A DNA stretch of 64,000 nucleotides from Pelomonas saccharophila_A (GCF_031458095.1 NZ_JAVDXU010000001.1:1488001-1552000), one strand, 5' to 3'; positions 41,382-50,392 are shown, numbered from the stretch's first letter. The notes: generated from the letters alone by a model not told the origin. Program-made: numbers and translations.

Positions 41382-43040
41382 ATGTCACTGCCCCAGCTGC
41401 ACCCCTTCCGCCCCCGCGCGCTCGCGCTGCGGTCGGGCTACTCGCGTGAACGCTTCCTCGCCGACCTCGGCGCCGGCCTGACGGTCGGCATCGTCGCGCT
41501 GCCGCTCGCGCTGGCCTTCGCCATCGCCTCCGGACTGCGACCGGAACAAGGCCTGGCCACGGCCATCGTCGGGGGCTTGCTGGTCTCGCTGCTGGGCGGC
41601 TCCAGCGTGCAGATCGGCGGCCCGGCGGGCGCCTTCATCGTCGTCGTCTACGGCATCCTGCAGCGCCACGGCCTGGCCAACCTGCTGCTGGCCACGATGG
41701 GCGCGGGCCTGCTGCTGCTGGCCATGGGCGCGCTGCGCCTGGGCGTGCTGGTGCGCTACATCCCGGTGGCCATCGTCACCGGCTTCACCAACGGCATCGC
41801 CGTGCTGATCGCACTGGCCCAGCTGAAGGATTTCCTGGGCCTGCGCATCGACAAGATGCCGGCCGACTTCTTCGGCCAGATCGCCGCACTGCGCGAGCAC
41901 CTGGGCGGCCTCAACCCGGTGGCGCCGGCCCTGGCATCGGCCTGCATGGCCGTGGTGCTGCTCTGGCCCAAGAACATCGCGCAGGACCGGCCACTCACCG
42001 GCCTGCGGCGCTGGATGGCCCTGTTGCCCTCCACGGTCATCGCCCTCGTCGGCGCGACAGCCGCGACGGCCTTGCTGCAACTGCCGCTGGACACCATCGG
42101 CAGCCGCTTCGGTGGCATTCCGCAGGCCCTGCCCGCCCTGGCCTGGCCGACGATGGACTGGGCCGGCATGCAGCAGCTGGTCATTCCGACGCTGACGCTG
42201 GCGCTGCTGGGCGCGATCGAGTCCTTGCTGTGCGCCCGCGTGGCCGACAAGCTCACGCCCGGGCTGCCCCGCCACGACCCCAACCAGGAGCTGATGGCCC
42301 AGGGCCTGGCCAACATCGCCGCCCCGCTGTTCGGCGGCCTGCCGGCCACCGGCACCATTGCGCGCACCGTCACCAACATCCGCGCCGGCGCCACCAGCCC
42401 CGTCGCCGGCATCGTGCATGCGCTGAGCCTGCTGCTCATCCTGCTCGTCGCGGCACCGCTGGCGGTGCATGTGCCGCTGGCGGCCCTGGCCGGCATCCTG
42501 CTCGTCGTGGCCTGGAACATGGGCGAGTGGCACGAGTTCGCGCGGCTGCGGCGTTTCAACCTGACCTACCGGACCCTGCTGCTCGGCACCTTCGTGCTGA
42601 CCGTCGTCGCCGACCTGACCGTGGCCGTGGAGGTCGGGCTGATCACGTCCTGCGTCTTCTTCGTCTGGCGCATGGGCCAGCTGTTCACGCTCAAGCGTGT
42701 CGAGGAGCCGCAGCTACCACCCGGCGTCGTCGCCTACGAACTCTATGGCGCCCTCTTCTTCGGCGCCGTCGGCAAGCTGGAATCGCTGCCGGAGCAACTG
42801 CCGCCGGACACCCGGACCGTCGCCCTGGAGATGCACCGCCTCATCGTCATGGACACCTCGGGCCTCGAGGCCCTGCGCGAACTGCACCGGACGCTGCTGC
42901 GGCGCGGCGTCGCCCTGGTGCTGGCCCAGGTCAACGCCCAGCCCCTGGACCTGCTGCACCGCGCCGGGCTGGCAGCCGAGTTGGGCGAGGCCGCCATCGT
43001 CCCCGGCATCGCCGATCTAAAATCCGCCCTTCAGCCCTAG
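41382..43040 (+). CDS. SulP family inorganic anion transporter with STAS domain
   Basis: 552-residue membrane transporter of the SLC26/SulP family, with about 10-12 hydrophobic segments in residues 20-420 (for example VGIVALPLALAFAIASGL, YIPVAIVTGFTNGIAVLIAL) and a cytoplasmic STAS domain at about 440-550 (GALFFGAVGKLESLPEQL, LIVMDTSGLEALRELH). A good GGAGG precedes the ATG at 41382. Likely substrates are sulfate, bicarbonate or dicarboxylates; the sequence does not decide. Confidence 0.93.
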   Translation: MSLPQLHPFRPRALALRSGYSRERFLADLGAGLTVGIVALPLALAFAIASGLRPEQGLATAIVGGLLVSLLGGSSVQIGGPAGAFIVVVYGILQRHGLANLLLATMGAGLLLLAMGALRLGVLVRYIPVAIVTGFTNGIAVLIALAQLKDFLGLRIDKMPADFFGQIAALREHLGGLNPVAPALASACMAVVLLWPKNIAQDRPLTGLRRWMALLPSTVIALVGATAATALLQLPLDTIGSRFGGIPQALPALAWPTMDWAGMQQLVIPTLTLALLGAIESLLCARVADKLTPGLPRHDPNQELMAQGLANIAAPLFGGLPATGTIARTVTNIRAGATSPVAGIVHALSLLLILLVAAPLAVHVPLAALAGILLVVAWNMGEWHEFARLRRFNLTYRTLLLGTFVLTVVADLTVAVEVGLITSCVFFVWRMGQLFTLKRVEEPQLPPGVVAYELYGALFFGAVGKLESLPEQLPPDTRTVALEMHRLIVMDTSGLEALRELHRTLLRRGVALVLAQVNAQPLDLLHRAGLAAELGEAAIVPGIADLKSALQP

Positions 43041-43049
43041 AGACCCGCC

Positions 43050-43253
43050 ATGCCCCTGTTCTGGAAGCCCTACAAGTCCGAAGTCACCAGCTTCATCGAG
43101 CAACTGAAGGCCCAGCGCCCGACGCTGGAAGCCGAGCAGCGCGCCGGCCGCGCCCTGCTGTGGGACAAGGAGCAGGATCGCACGGCCCAGGCCGGCTTCA
43201 ACGAAGCCCGCGTACCCCAGCAGCCCTACGTCTACCAGACCTCTGGCAAGTAA
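43050..43253 (+). CDS. DUF3460 family protein
   Basis: 67-residue protein of the small DUF3460 family, which I know only from Betaproteobacteria and which has no assigned role. It reads MPLFWKPYKSEVTSFIEQLK, then EAEQRAGRALLWDKEQDRTA and ends PQQPYVYQTSGK. It sits 9 bases after the SulP gene and 3 bases before scpA, so it is likely part of one transcript with scpA. Confidence 0.9.
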   Translation: MPLFWKPYKSEVTSFIEQLKAQRPTLEAEQRAGRALLWDKEQDRTAQAGFNEARVPQQPYVYQTSGK

Positions 43254-43256
43254 ACC

Positions 43257-44096
43257 TTGACCGCCGTGGCTGAGGAATCCAGCCAGGCCGAGTCCGACCT
43301 GCCCGAGGTCGTCGACGCGGTGGCCGTGGCTCGCCTGTATGGCGAGCCGCTGTTCCAGATGCCGCTGGACCTCTACATCCCACCGGATGCGCTGGAGGTC
43401 TTCCTGGAGGCCTTCCAGGGCCCGCTGGACCTGCTGCTCTACCTGATCCGCAAGCAGAACTTCAACATCCTCGACATCCCGCTGGCCGACGTGACGCGCC
43501 AGTACCTCAGCTATGTCGAGCAGATCCGCAAGCACAACCTCGAGCTGGCCAGCGAATACCTGTTGATGGCGGCCATGCTGATCGAGATCAAGTCGCGCAT
43601 GCTGCTGCCGCCCAAGAAGAGCGAGGACGGCAAGGAGGTCGAGGATCCGCGCGCCGAGCTGGTGCGCCGCCTGCTGGAGTACGAGCAGATGAAGCTCGCC
43701 GCGGCCCGCCTGGACCGCCTGCCGCTGCTGGGCCGCGACTTCCTGCGCGCCCAGATCCACATCGAGCAGTCCCTCACGCCGCGCTTTCCCGACGTCAACA
43801 CCGACGACCTGCGCGAGGCCTGGCTGGACATCCTCAAGCGCGCCAAGCTCAACCAGCACCACAAGATCAGCCGCGAGCAGCTGTCGGTGCGCGAGCACAT
43901 GAGCATCGTGCTGCGCCGGCTCCAGGGCCAGCGCTTCGTCGAGTTCGAGGCCCTGTTCGACGTCACGCGCGGCCAGGCCGTCCTCGTCGTCACCTTCATT
44001 GCGATGCTGGAGCTGGCCAAGGAGCGCCTGCTCGAGATCACCCAGGCCGAGGCGTTTGCGCCTATCTACGTGCGGCTGGCCTACACGCCGGTCTAG
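43257..44096 (+). CDS. scpA: Segregation and condensation protein A
   Basis: Kleisin subunit bridging the SMC dimer in the chromosome-condensing SMC-ScpAB complex. 279 residues. The conserved core is FQGPLDLLLYLIRKQNFNIL, TRQYLSYVEQIRKHNLELAS and LMAAMLIEIKSRMLLPPKK; the C-terminal winged helix is VTFIAMLELAKERLLEITQA. The start is TTG at 43257, or GTG at 43266. scpB does not follow; the next gene is on the other strand with a 4-base overlap of stops. Confidence 0.95.
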   Translation: MTAVAEESSQAESDLPEVVDAVAVARLYGEPLFQMPLDLYIPPDALEVFLEAFQGPLDLLLYLIRKQNFNILDIPLADVTRQYLSYVEQIRKHNLELASEYLLMAAMLIEIKSRMLLPPKKSEDGKEVEDPRAELVRRLLEYEQMKLAAARLDRLPLLGRDFLRAQIHIEQSLTPRFPDVNTDDLREAWLDILKRAKLNQHHKISREQLSVREHMSIVLRRLQGQRFVEFEALFDVTRGQAVLVVTFIAMLELAKERLLEITQAEAFAPIYVRLAYTPV

Positions 44097-44998
44097 CGGC
44101 CACGCAGCTTCTGCACCGCCATCACGCCGGCCAGCACCAGGGCGCCGGCGATGACGCCCACCAGCGCATTCGCGCCGTTCTCCAGCAGCGCCGCCACAAC
44201 CCAAGCCTGGCCCAAGGCCAGATGCTCGATGGCGTGATGCAGCGGCGCAATGCCGTGCACGAGGATGCCACCGCCGACCAGGAACATCGCCGCCGTGCCC
44301 AGCACGGTCAGCAGCTTCATCAATCGCGGTGCCGCGGCCAGCAGAAAGCGGCCGACGGCCTGGGCCGCAGCACCCGCCTTGCGCGATAGCCACAGGCCCA
44401 CATCGTCCATCTTCACGATACCGGCCACAAAGCCATAGACGCCCACCGTCATCGCGATGGACACGGCCACCAGCACTGCGAGCTGGGTCTGCAGCGGCGC
44501 GGTGGCCACCGTGCCCAGGGCGATGACGATGATCTCGGCGGACAGGATGAAGTCGGTGCGGATGGCGCCCTTGACCTTGTCGCGCTCGAAGCTGGTCATG
44601 TCGACCTGGGGGTCGGCAATGGCCTTGACCAGCTCGTCGTGATGGGCCTGGTCTTCCTCGGCACTGTGCAGGAATTTGTGGGCCAGCTTCTCGAAGCCCT
44701 CGAAGCACAGATAGGCGCCGCCCACCATCAGCAGCGGCGTGATGGCCCAGGGCATGAAGGCCGAGATGGCCAGCGCCGCGGGCACCAGGATGGCCTTGTT
44801 CAGCAGCGAGCCGACCGCCACGGCCCAGACGACGGGCAGCTCGCGATCGGCATTGACGCCGCTGACCTGCTGGGCGTTCAGCGCCAGGTCATCGCCCAGC
44901 ACACCGGCGGTCTTCTTGGCGGCGACCTTGGTCATGGTCGCCACGTCATCAAGGACGGTGGTGATGTCGTCGAGCAGAACTAGCAGGCTGGAGGCCAT
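44093..44998 (-). CDS. DUF808 (YedI) family inner-membrane protein
   Basis: 301-residue multi-pass membrane protein of the DUF808 family. Characteristic stretches: LLVLLDDITTVLDDVATMTK, KTAGVLGDDLALNAQQVSG, PLLMVGGAYLCFEGFEKLAH, and FILSAEIIVIALGTV. About six hydrophobic segments. Function unknown. The ATG at 44998 gives the standard family start (MASSLLVLLDD). It stands alone, upstream of the MaoC gene's 3' end. Confidence 0.92.
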   Translation of the reverse strand: MASSLLVLLDDITTVLDDVATMTKVAAKKTAGVLGDDLALNAQQVSGVNADRELPVVWAVAVGSLLNKAILVPAALAISAFMPWAITPLLMVGGAYLCFEGFEKLAHKFLHSAEEDQAHHDELVKAIADPQVDMTSFERDKVKGAIRTDFILSAEIIVIALGTVATAPLQTQLAVLVAVSIAMTVGVYGFVAGIVKMDDVGLWLSRKAGAAAQAVGRFLLAAAPRLMKLLTVLGTAAMFLVGGGILVHGIAPLHHAIEHLALGQAWVVAALLENGANALVGVIAGALVLAGVMAVQKLRGR

Positions 44999-45044
44999 GG
45001 CGGCAGGCGAAAGCGGTCGTTGGAGAGGCCGCGATGCTATCTGC

Positions 45045-45500
45045 TCAGCGATAGTGGCGCGCCAGGCTCTCGGCCACACAGACGGGTTTGGCCGCACCTT
45101 CGGCTTCAATGGCCACTTCCACGGTCACCTGCACGGCGCCGCCCGCCACCTCCTCCATGGCCAGCAGCTTGAAAGCCGCCCTCAGCCGGCTGCCCACCGG
45201 CACCGGCTTGGTGAAGCGCACCTTGTTGAGGCCGTAGTTCAGCACCATGCGGCTCTCGCGCACCGCAAAGCCGGTCTCGAAGAAATAGGGGATCAGCGAC
45301 AGCGTCAGGAAGCCATGCGCGATGGGCGCGCCGAAGGGCCCGGCCTTGGCGCGCTCGGGGTCGACATGGATCCACTGCCGGTCCTCGGTGGCCTCGGCAA
45401 AGGCATTCACGCGGGCCTGGTCCACGGTGATCCAGTCGCTGTGGCCCAGAGGCTGGCCGATGAGAGCCTGAAGATCGGCAAGGGTCTCGAAGATGCGCAT
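45045..45500 (-). CDS. MaoC family (R)-specific enoyl-CoA hydratase-like protein
   Basis: 151-residue hot-dog-fold protein with the MaoC hydratase signature: VNAFAEATEDRQWIHVDPER and the active-site region GAPIAHGFLTLSLIPYFF, then MVLNYGLNKVRFTKPVPVG. It probably hydrates trans-2-enoyl-CoA to an (R)-3-hydroxyacyl-CoA. It is divergent from the flavoprotein gene at 45552, 51 bases away. Short single-domain members can also be accessory dehydratases. Confidence 0.92.
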   Translation of the reverse strand: MRIFETLADLQALIGQPLGHSDWITVDQARVNAFAEATEDRQWIHVDPERAKAGPFGAPIAHGFLTLSLIPYFFETGFAVRESRMVLNYGLNKVRFTKPVPVGSRLRAAFKLLAMEEVAGGAVQVTVEVAIEAEGAAKPVCVAESLARHYR

Positions 45501-45551
45501 TCGGGCTGACCTGGGTGGATGTGTCGTCCAGGGACGGTAACCTAGCTCGCC

Positions 45552-46208
45552 ATGCCTGACAGTACCGCCCGCGACATCCTCGTCCTCGCCGCCCACCCCG
45601 ACCTGGCCCGCTCCCATGCGACCCGCACCGTGCTCGACGCACTGCGCGCCTCGCCGGCGGCCGCCCGTGTGGAGCTGCGCGACCTCTACCGCCTCTACCC
45701 CGACTTCCACATCCACATCGACGCCGAACAGCGCGCCCTCGAGGCGGCCAAGCTCGTCGTCATGTTGCATCCCATCTACTGGTACAGCATGCCGGCCCTG
45801 CAGAAGCTCTGGCTGGACGAGGTGGCACGCCTGGGCTGGGCCTATGGCCCGGGCGGCACGGCCCTGCATGGCAAGGACTTCTGGCTGGTGGCCTCCACCG
45901 GCGGCGGTGCCGAGGCCTATGCGCCGGGCGGCCACAACCACCACGCCATCGAGGAGTTCCTGCTGCCCTATCAACAGTCGGCCAAGACCTGCGGCATGCA
46001 CTATCTGCCGCCGCAGATCCTGCACGCGGCTCACCGCGCCACCGATGAGGAGATCACCGCCCACGCCGAACTGTTTGTGAAGCGGCTGACGCACTACCCC
46101 GAGTGGTGCCACGACCTCGCGGCGCCGGAGGTCGGCGACGAGGAAGCGGTAGCACTGGACGAAAGGCCGCCGCTGTTCTCGACGCTGGGTGGGGGGGACG
46201 CGCCATGA
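45552..46208 (+). CDS. KefF/KefG-like NAD(P)H oxidoreductase, Kef ancillary subunit
   Basis: 218-residue flavodoxin-fold quinone-reductase-like protein. It has the opening ILVLAAHPDLARSHATRTVL, HPIYWYSMPALQKLWLDEV, GKDFWLVASTGGGAEAYAPG and YLPPQILHAAHRATDEEI. Such proteins bind Kef antiporters and raise their activity. The stop overlaps the next gene (ATGA), which is a Kef transporter, so the pair is functionally joined. Whether it is KefF or KefG type is not decided. Confidence 0.93.
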   Translation: MPDSTARDILVLAAHPDLARSHATRTVLDALRASPAAARVELRDLYRLYPDFHIHIDAEQRALEAAKLVVMLHPIYWYSMPALQKLWLDEVARLGWAYGPGGTALHGKDFWLVASTGGGAEAYAPGGHNHHAIEEFLLPYQQSAKTCGMHYLPPQILHAAHRATDEEITAHAELFVKRLTHYPEWCHDLAAPEVGDEEAVALDERPPLFSTLGGGDAP

Positions 46209-48052
46209 GCCATGGCAACTGGCTGCAACTGCCCCTCGTCTTCCTGGCTGCCGCCGTGCTGGCGGTGCCGCTGGCGCGCTATCTCAGGCTGGGATCCATC
46301 CTGGGTTATCTCGTCGCCGGCCTGCTGATCGGTCCCGGTGTGCTGGCGCTGATTCCCGAAACGACGGCCATCCCCGAGGTCGCCGAACTCGGCGTCGTGC
46401 TGATGCTCTTCCTGGTCGGCCTGGAGCTGGAGCCCAAGCGGCTGTGGTCCATGCGCCGGCCCATCTTCGGCTGGGGCAGCGTGCAACTGCTGGGCTGCGC
46501 GGCCGTGCTGACGGCCGTCGGCCTCGCCCTGGGCTACCCCTGGCGCCTGGCTGTCGTCGTCAGCCTGGGCCTGGCCATGTCGTCCACCGCCGTCGCCCTG
46601 GCGGTGCTGGCCGAGCGCAACCTCGGCCGCACGACGGCGGGCGAGAGCATCCTGTCGGTCGCCCTGCTGCAGGACATCGCCGCAATTCCCGTGCTGGCCC
46701 TGGTGCCGGTGCTGGCCCTGAGCGGTGCGCATGACGACGGCGACGGCAAGACCTGGCTGGCAGGCGCCAAGGCCGTGGGCGCCATCGTCGTCATCATCTT
46801 CGGCGGCCGCCTGGCGCTGCGCCCGGCGCTGCGCTGGATCGCCCACAGCAAGACGCCCGAGATTTTCACGGCGGCGGCGCTGCTGCTGGTGCTGGGCACG
46901 GCGGCGCTGATGCAACTCGTGGGGCTCTCGATGGCCCTGGGCGCCTTCCTGGCCGGCGTGCTGCTGGCCGAAAGCGAATACCGGCGCGAGCTGGAGACCG
47001 ACCTGGAGCCCTTCAAGGGGCTGCTGCTGGGCCTGTTCTTCATCGCTGTCGGCATGGGGTTGGACCTCAAGGCCGTGGCCGGCCAGCCCGGCTTCGTGCT
47101 GGCCGTGCTGGCGGCACTGCTGGTGTGCAAGATCTTCGTGCTGGTGCTGATGTCCAAGGCCATGAAGATCCCCCTGGTCGAGCGCCCGGCCTTCGTGATC
47201 CTGCTGGCCCAGGGCGGCGAGTTCGGCTTCGTCGTCTTCCAGCTCGCGCAGAGCGAGGGCATGATCAACGCGGCCCAGAACTCGGCCCTGGTCGCCGCCG
47301 TGGCGCTGTCGCTGGCGCTGACGCCGCTGCTGCTGACCGGCGGCGACCGGTTGATGTCGCAGAAGCTCGCCCGCCGCGGCCTCAAGAAGCGCGCCGAAGC
47401 CGTGCCGCCGCCGCCCTCGCCCATCATCATTGCCGGCAGCGGCCGCTATGGCCAGGTCGTGGCCCGCATGCTGCGCGCCAATGGGCTGGAGGCCACCGTG
47501 CTGGACCACGACTCCGAGGCCATCGAAAGCCTGCGCCGCTTCGACTGGACGGTCTATTACGGCGACGCCACGCGCCTGGACATGCTGAAGACCGCCGGCG
47601 CCGCCACGGCCCGCATCCTCGTCATCGCCATCGACGACATCGCCCAGAGCGTCGAGCTGGCCGAGCTGGTGCGCGAACATTTCCCGCAGATCACCGTCGT
47701 CGCCCGCGCCCGCAACGTGCAGCACTACTACCAGCTGCACGAGGCCGGCGTGCGCCACATCGAACGCGAGACCTTCGACGCCGCGCTGATGAGCGCGCGC
47801 AGCGTGCTGGAGCTCAGCGGCATGGAGCCGCACGCCGCACGCCGCCAGGCCATGCGCTTCCGGCGCCACAACATCGACGTGCTCAACACCATGGTGCCGC
47901 TGCAGGGCGACGAGAACGCGCTGATCGCCGCCGCCCGACTGGGCCGTCAGCAGTTCGAGCAGCTGATGGCCGCCGAGCGCGAGGCCGAGGACGCGCACCG
48001 CAAGGCCCAGCGTGGCGGCTGGGACAAGCACGACACCGACGCTGCCTCATGA
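46205..48052 (+). CDS. Glutathione-regulated potassium-efflux antiporter (KefB/KefC)
   Basis: 649-residue cation:proton antiporter. The N-terminal CPA2 membrane domain (about 1-385) has about twelve segments and GMGLDLKAV. The cytoplasmic RCK/TrkA-N domain (about 405-520) carries the Rossmann motif IIIAGSGRYGQVVARML and YYGDATRLDMLKTAGA. K+ efflux through such proteins acidifies the cell and protects against electrophiles. It overlaps its ancillary gene upstream and the sirtuin downstream by 4 bases each. Confidence 0.95.
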   Translation: MSHGNWLQLPLVFLAAAVLAVPLARYLRLGSILGYLVAGLLIGPGVLALIPETTAIPEVAELGVVLMLFLVGLELEPKRLWSMRRPIFGWGSVQLLGCAAVLTAVGLALGYPWRLAVVVSLGLAMSSTAVALAVLAERNLGRTTAGESILSVALLQDIAAIPVLALVPVLALSGAHDDGDGKTWLAGAKAVGAIVVIIFGGRLALRPALRWIAHSKTPEIFTAAALLLVLGTAALMQLVGLSMALGAFLAGVLLAESEYRRELETDLEPFKGLLLGLFFIAVGMGLDLKAVAGQPGFVLAVLAALLVCKIFVLVLMSKAMKIPLVERPAFVILLAQGGEFGFVVFQLAQSEGMINAAQNSALVAAVALSLALTPLLLTGGDRLMSQKLARRGLKKRAEAVPPPPSPIIIAGSGRYGQVVARMLRANGLEATVLDHDSEAIESLRRFDWTVYYGDATRLDMLKTAGAATARILVIAIDDIAQSVELAELVREHFPQITVVARARNVQHYYQLHEAGVRHIERETFDAALMSARSVLELSGMEPHAARRQAMRFRRHNIDVLNTMVPLQGDENALIAAARLGRQQFEQLMAAEREAEDAHRKAQRGGWDKHDTDAAS

Positions 48053-48876
48053 GCGAAGCGGCGCTGGACCAAGCCGCCGCGCTGATCGCCCAGGCCGATG
48101 CGCTGATCATTGCGGCCGGCGCTGGCATGGGCGTGGACTCCGGCCTGCCGGATTTCCGCGGCCGCGAGGGCTTCTGGCGCGCCTATCCGGCCCTGGGCCG
48201 GGCGGGGCTGGACTTCACGACGGTTGCGTCGCCCCGGACCTTCGAGCGCGACCCGCGCCTGGCTTGGGGCTTCTACGGCCATCGCCTCGCCCTGTACCGC
48301 CGCACCGTGCCGCATGAGGGCTTTGCGCTGTTGAGGACGTGGGGCGAGCGCATGCCGCAAGGCCTGGCAGTGTTCACCAGCAATGTCGATGGTCAGTTCC
48401 AGCGCGCCGGCTTCGACGAGGCCTTGATCCACGAATGCCATGGCTCCCTGCACTGGCTGCAATGCCTGTGTGGCTGCGGCCAGGCGCCCTGGCCGGCCGA
48501 TGCCATCCAGCCCGATATCGACGAGCTTGAGTGCCGCTGGCTGGGCGAGTTGCCCACCTGCCCCGGCTGCGCCGGCCTGGCGCGCCCCAACCTGTTGATG
48601 TTTGGCGACTGGGGCTGGGTGGGCGACCGCTACGACGCCCAGGAGACCCGCCTCGCCCGTTGGCTGGCGCGCGTGGAGCGGCCCGTCGTCATCGAGATCG
48701 GCGCCGGCACGGCTGTGCCTTCGGTGCGCCACTTCAGCCAGCAGGTCGTGGCCCGCCACGGCGGCCAGATGCTGCGCCTGAACCCGCGCGAGCCGGCCGT
48801 CGCCACGTCGCTGGGCATGAGCCTGGCCCTGGGCGCGCTGCAAGGCTTGCAAGCCCTGGCAGACCGGCTGGATTGA
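48049..48876 (+). CDS. Sir2-type NAD-dependent protein deacylase-like protein
   Basis: 275-residue sirtuin. The NAD-binding motif is AAGAGMGVDSGLPDFRGREG, where most sirtuins have GAGxSxxSGIPDFR. NVD is in FTSNVDGQFQRAGF, the catalytic His is in HECHGSLHWLQC, and cysteines CLCGC and CPGC could bind zinc. The motif FGDWGW replaces the usual VVFFGE region. The variant signatures suggest a divergent class; the substrate is unknown. The ATG overlaps the Kef stop (ATGA), so it is in the Kef operon. Confidence 0.88.
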   Translation: MSEAALDQAAALIAQADALIIAAGAGMGVDSGLPDFRGREGFWRAYPALGRAGLDFTTVASPRTFERDPRLAWGFYGHRLALYRRTVPHEGFALLRTWGERMPQGLAVFTSNVDGQFQRAGFDEALIHECHGSLHWLQCLCGCGQAPWPADAIQPDIDELECRWLGELPTCPGCAGLARPNLLMFGDWGWVGDRYDAQETRLARWLARVERPVVIEIGAGTAVPSVRHFSQQVVARHGGQMLRLNPREPAVATSLGMSLALGALQGLQALADRLD

Positions 48877-48898
48877 GGCCGGCGGCGACAATCGCCCC

Positions 48899-49330
48899 AT
48901 GTTCGCCCCGTCCCAACTCGAAGTCCGGCGCTTCTTCTGCGCCACCTACCGCAAATGGCGCGATGGCGCGCCGCTGATCCCCATGGAGGCGCTGGCGGCG
49001 GACTGGATTGCCGAGCATCCCGAGTACCACGACGAGCTGGACGACGAGGCGGCCGCGCTGGACAAGGTCTACACGGTCGAGGAAGGCCGCACCAACCCCT
49101 TCCTGCATCTGTCCATGCATCTGACCATCACGGAGCAGCACGCCATCGACCAGCCCTCCGGCATCCGCCAGGCCATTGACCTGCTGGCCGCCAAGCGCAA
49201 TTCCCGGCATGAGGCCCATCATGTCGCCATGGACGCCCTGGGCGAAATGATCTGGGCCTCGCAGCGCAGCGGCCTGCCGCCGGATGGCCACGTCTATCTG
49301 GACAAGGTGCGCCAGGCCGCCACTCGCTGA
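48899..49330 (+). CDS. DUF1841 family protein
   Basis: 143-residue protein of the DUF1841 family, with no assigned role. Typical stretches: MFAPSQLEVRRFFCATYRKW, ALAADWIAEHPEYHDELDD, TNPFLHLSMHLTITEQHAID and ARHEAHH-like SRHEAHHVAMDALGEMIWAS. Several histidines and acidic residues could bind metal, but this is only suggestive. It starts 22 bases after the sirtuin gene and may share its transcript. Confidence 0.92.
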   Translation: MFAPSQLEVRRFFCATYRKWRDGAPLIPMEALAADWIAEHPEYHDELDDEAAALDKVYTVEEGRTNPFLHLSMHLTITEQHAIDQPSGIRQAIDLLAAKRNSRHEAHHVAMDALGEMIWASQRSGLPPDGHVYLDKVRQAATR

Positions 49331-49362
49331 TGAATTCGCTCGAATTTCGGCATGACGATTTA

Positions 49363-49391
49363 TTGAAAGCGTAGATTGTTTTCCTTTTAAG
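49363..49391 (+). promoter_or_regulatory. Candidate sigma-70 promoter of the small exported protein gene
   Basis: TTGAAA (49363-49368) and TTTAAG (49386-49391) are 17 bases apart in a locally AT-rich stretch, unusual in this window. It would give a leader of about 125 bases before the ATG at 49523. The -10 match is only 4 of 6. Confidence 0.4.
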
Positions 49392-49522
49392 AACGCCGCA
49401 TTGCTCCAGTACTGGTGTTTCTACTGAGCTTCACTGCCTAGAGTTCAGCCCATGGACACCGCGGTCGCGATGCCCAAGCCAACCAGGCGGAACAACCGCC
49501 ACGGAACTTGAAGGAAATCATC

Positions 49523-49882
49523 ATGAGCAAGCTGTCTACCGTCTTCGCCGCCGCCACCCTGCTGATCGCCGCCGGCGCCGCCTCCGCCCAGACCACCCGC
49601 GAAGCCGTCATCGCCGACCTCGTGGCCGCCCGCAACAGCGGTGAACTGGCCGTCCTGCAAGGCGAGAAGGGCGTCGAGCCCTCGACGCCGGCCGCCGCCA
49701 AGGCTTCAGCCGTCGTGACGGCCAAGCTGCCCCGTCAAGCCGTGCTGACGGTCAAGGCCACCGAGCTGCGTAGCGAGACCACGGCCGCCCTGGCCGCCGA
49801 CCATGGCGAGAACGCCGCCCGCGAACTGGGCGACTTCCCGGCTCCGGTTGTGCGCCGCACCACCGCCCTGGCCGCCAAGTAA
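49523..49882 (+). CDS. Small secreted protein (DUF4148-like)
   Basis: 119-residue exported protein. A signal peptide (STVFAAATLLIAAGAASAQ) is followed by TTREAVIADLVAARNSGELA, a pattern resembling small periplasmic DUF4148 proteins of Burkholderiales, and an Ala-rich remainder. The ATG at 49523 has AAGGAAA before it; an upstream in-frame ATG lacks one. A strong terminator follows. Function unknown. Confidence 0.8.
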   Translation: MSKLSTVFAAATLLIAAGAASAQTTREAVIADLVAARNSGELAVLQGEKGVEPSTPAAAKASAVVTAKLPRQAVLTVKATELRSETTAALAADHGENAARELGDFPAPVVRRTTALAAK

Positions 49883-49902
49883 TCAGCGCCTCGCGCCATG
49901 AC

Positions 49903-49930
49903 AAGCGGCGCCGCGGGGCCGCTTTTCTTT
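49903..49930 (+). terminator. Intrinsic terminator after the small secreted protein gene
   Basis: Arms AAGCGGC (49903-49909) and GCCGCTT (49918-49924) with an 8-base loop, followed by TTCTTTT. This is a good plus-strand intrinsic terminator 20 bases after the stop. Confidence 0.8.
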
Positions 49931-49954
49931 TGCCATCGCCCGGCGATCGGGCGC

Positions 49955-49980
49955 AAAAAAGCCACCTCGCGAGGTGGCGT
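49955..49980 (-). terminator. Intrinsic terminator for the flgA-flgM-flgN side
   Basis: The 18-base palindrome GCCACCTCGCGAGGTGGC (49961-49978), read on the minus strand, is followed by a run of six T. It lies about 20 bases past the flgN stop and ends that transcription unit. Confidence 0.88.
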
Positions 49981-49998
49981 TCTTCGTTGCGGAACTGA

Positions 49999-50388
49999 TC
50001 AGGCCTGGTAGCTGCCGCCGCCGACGCTGCGGCGCTCAGCCTTGCCGCCGGCGCCGTAGAGGCCGGTCGGTTCGCTGGGGATCAGCACATCCAGGGCGCG
50101 ATCCAGCGACGCATTGCCGCGGGCCAGGGCCTCGCGCTGGGCGGCCAGCAGGCCGCCGGCACGCACCAGACGGTTGCGCAGGGCGCTCGGGACGCTGCCG
50201 GTGCGGGCGGCTTCGGTAAAGCTCTGCACGGCTCGGGCCAGATGCTGGTGCAGCTCGGCCGCGTGCTGTTCGATGGCTGCCGCGTCGCGGCGGGCCAGCG
50301 CATCGCCGAGCTGGTTCAGCGCCGCCTCGACGGCCAGCAGGGGCTGCTCGAGTTCGGTGCTGAGGGTGGACGAAGCGGTGGCGGTCAT
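49999..50388 (-). CDS. flgN: Flagellar export chaperone FlgN
   Basis: Chaperone for the hook-associated proteins FlgK and FlgL. 129 residues, mostly helical: LEQPLLAVEAALNQLGDALA, AIEQHAAELHQHLARAVQSF and SALRNRLVRAGGLLAAQREA. Primary-sequence conservation in this family is low, so the call rests on helix pattern and position directly after flgM. The start was set at the ATG at 50388; the longer frame runs into flgM. A strong terminator follows. Confidence 0.85.
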   Translation of the reverse strand: MTATASSTLSTELEQPLLAVEAALNQLGDALARRDAAAIEQHAAELHQHLARAVQSFTEAARTGSVPSALRNRLVRAGGLLAAQREALARGNASLDRALDVLIPSEPTGLYGAGGKAERRSVGGGSYQA

Positions 50389-50392
50389 GTTG

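Noticed and set aside
46094..48031. A 645-codon minus-strand frame rich in Gln and His
   Set aside because: It mirrors the Kef antiporter gene. The Gln/His richness is what GC-rich coding DNA gives when read in this antisense phase.
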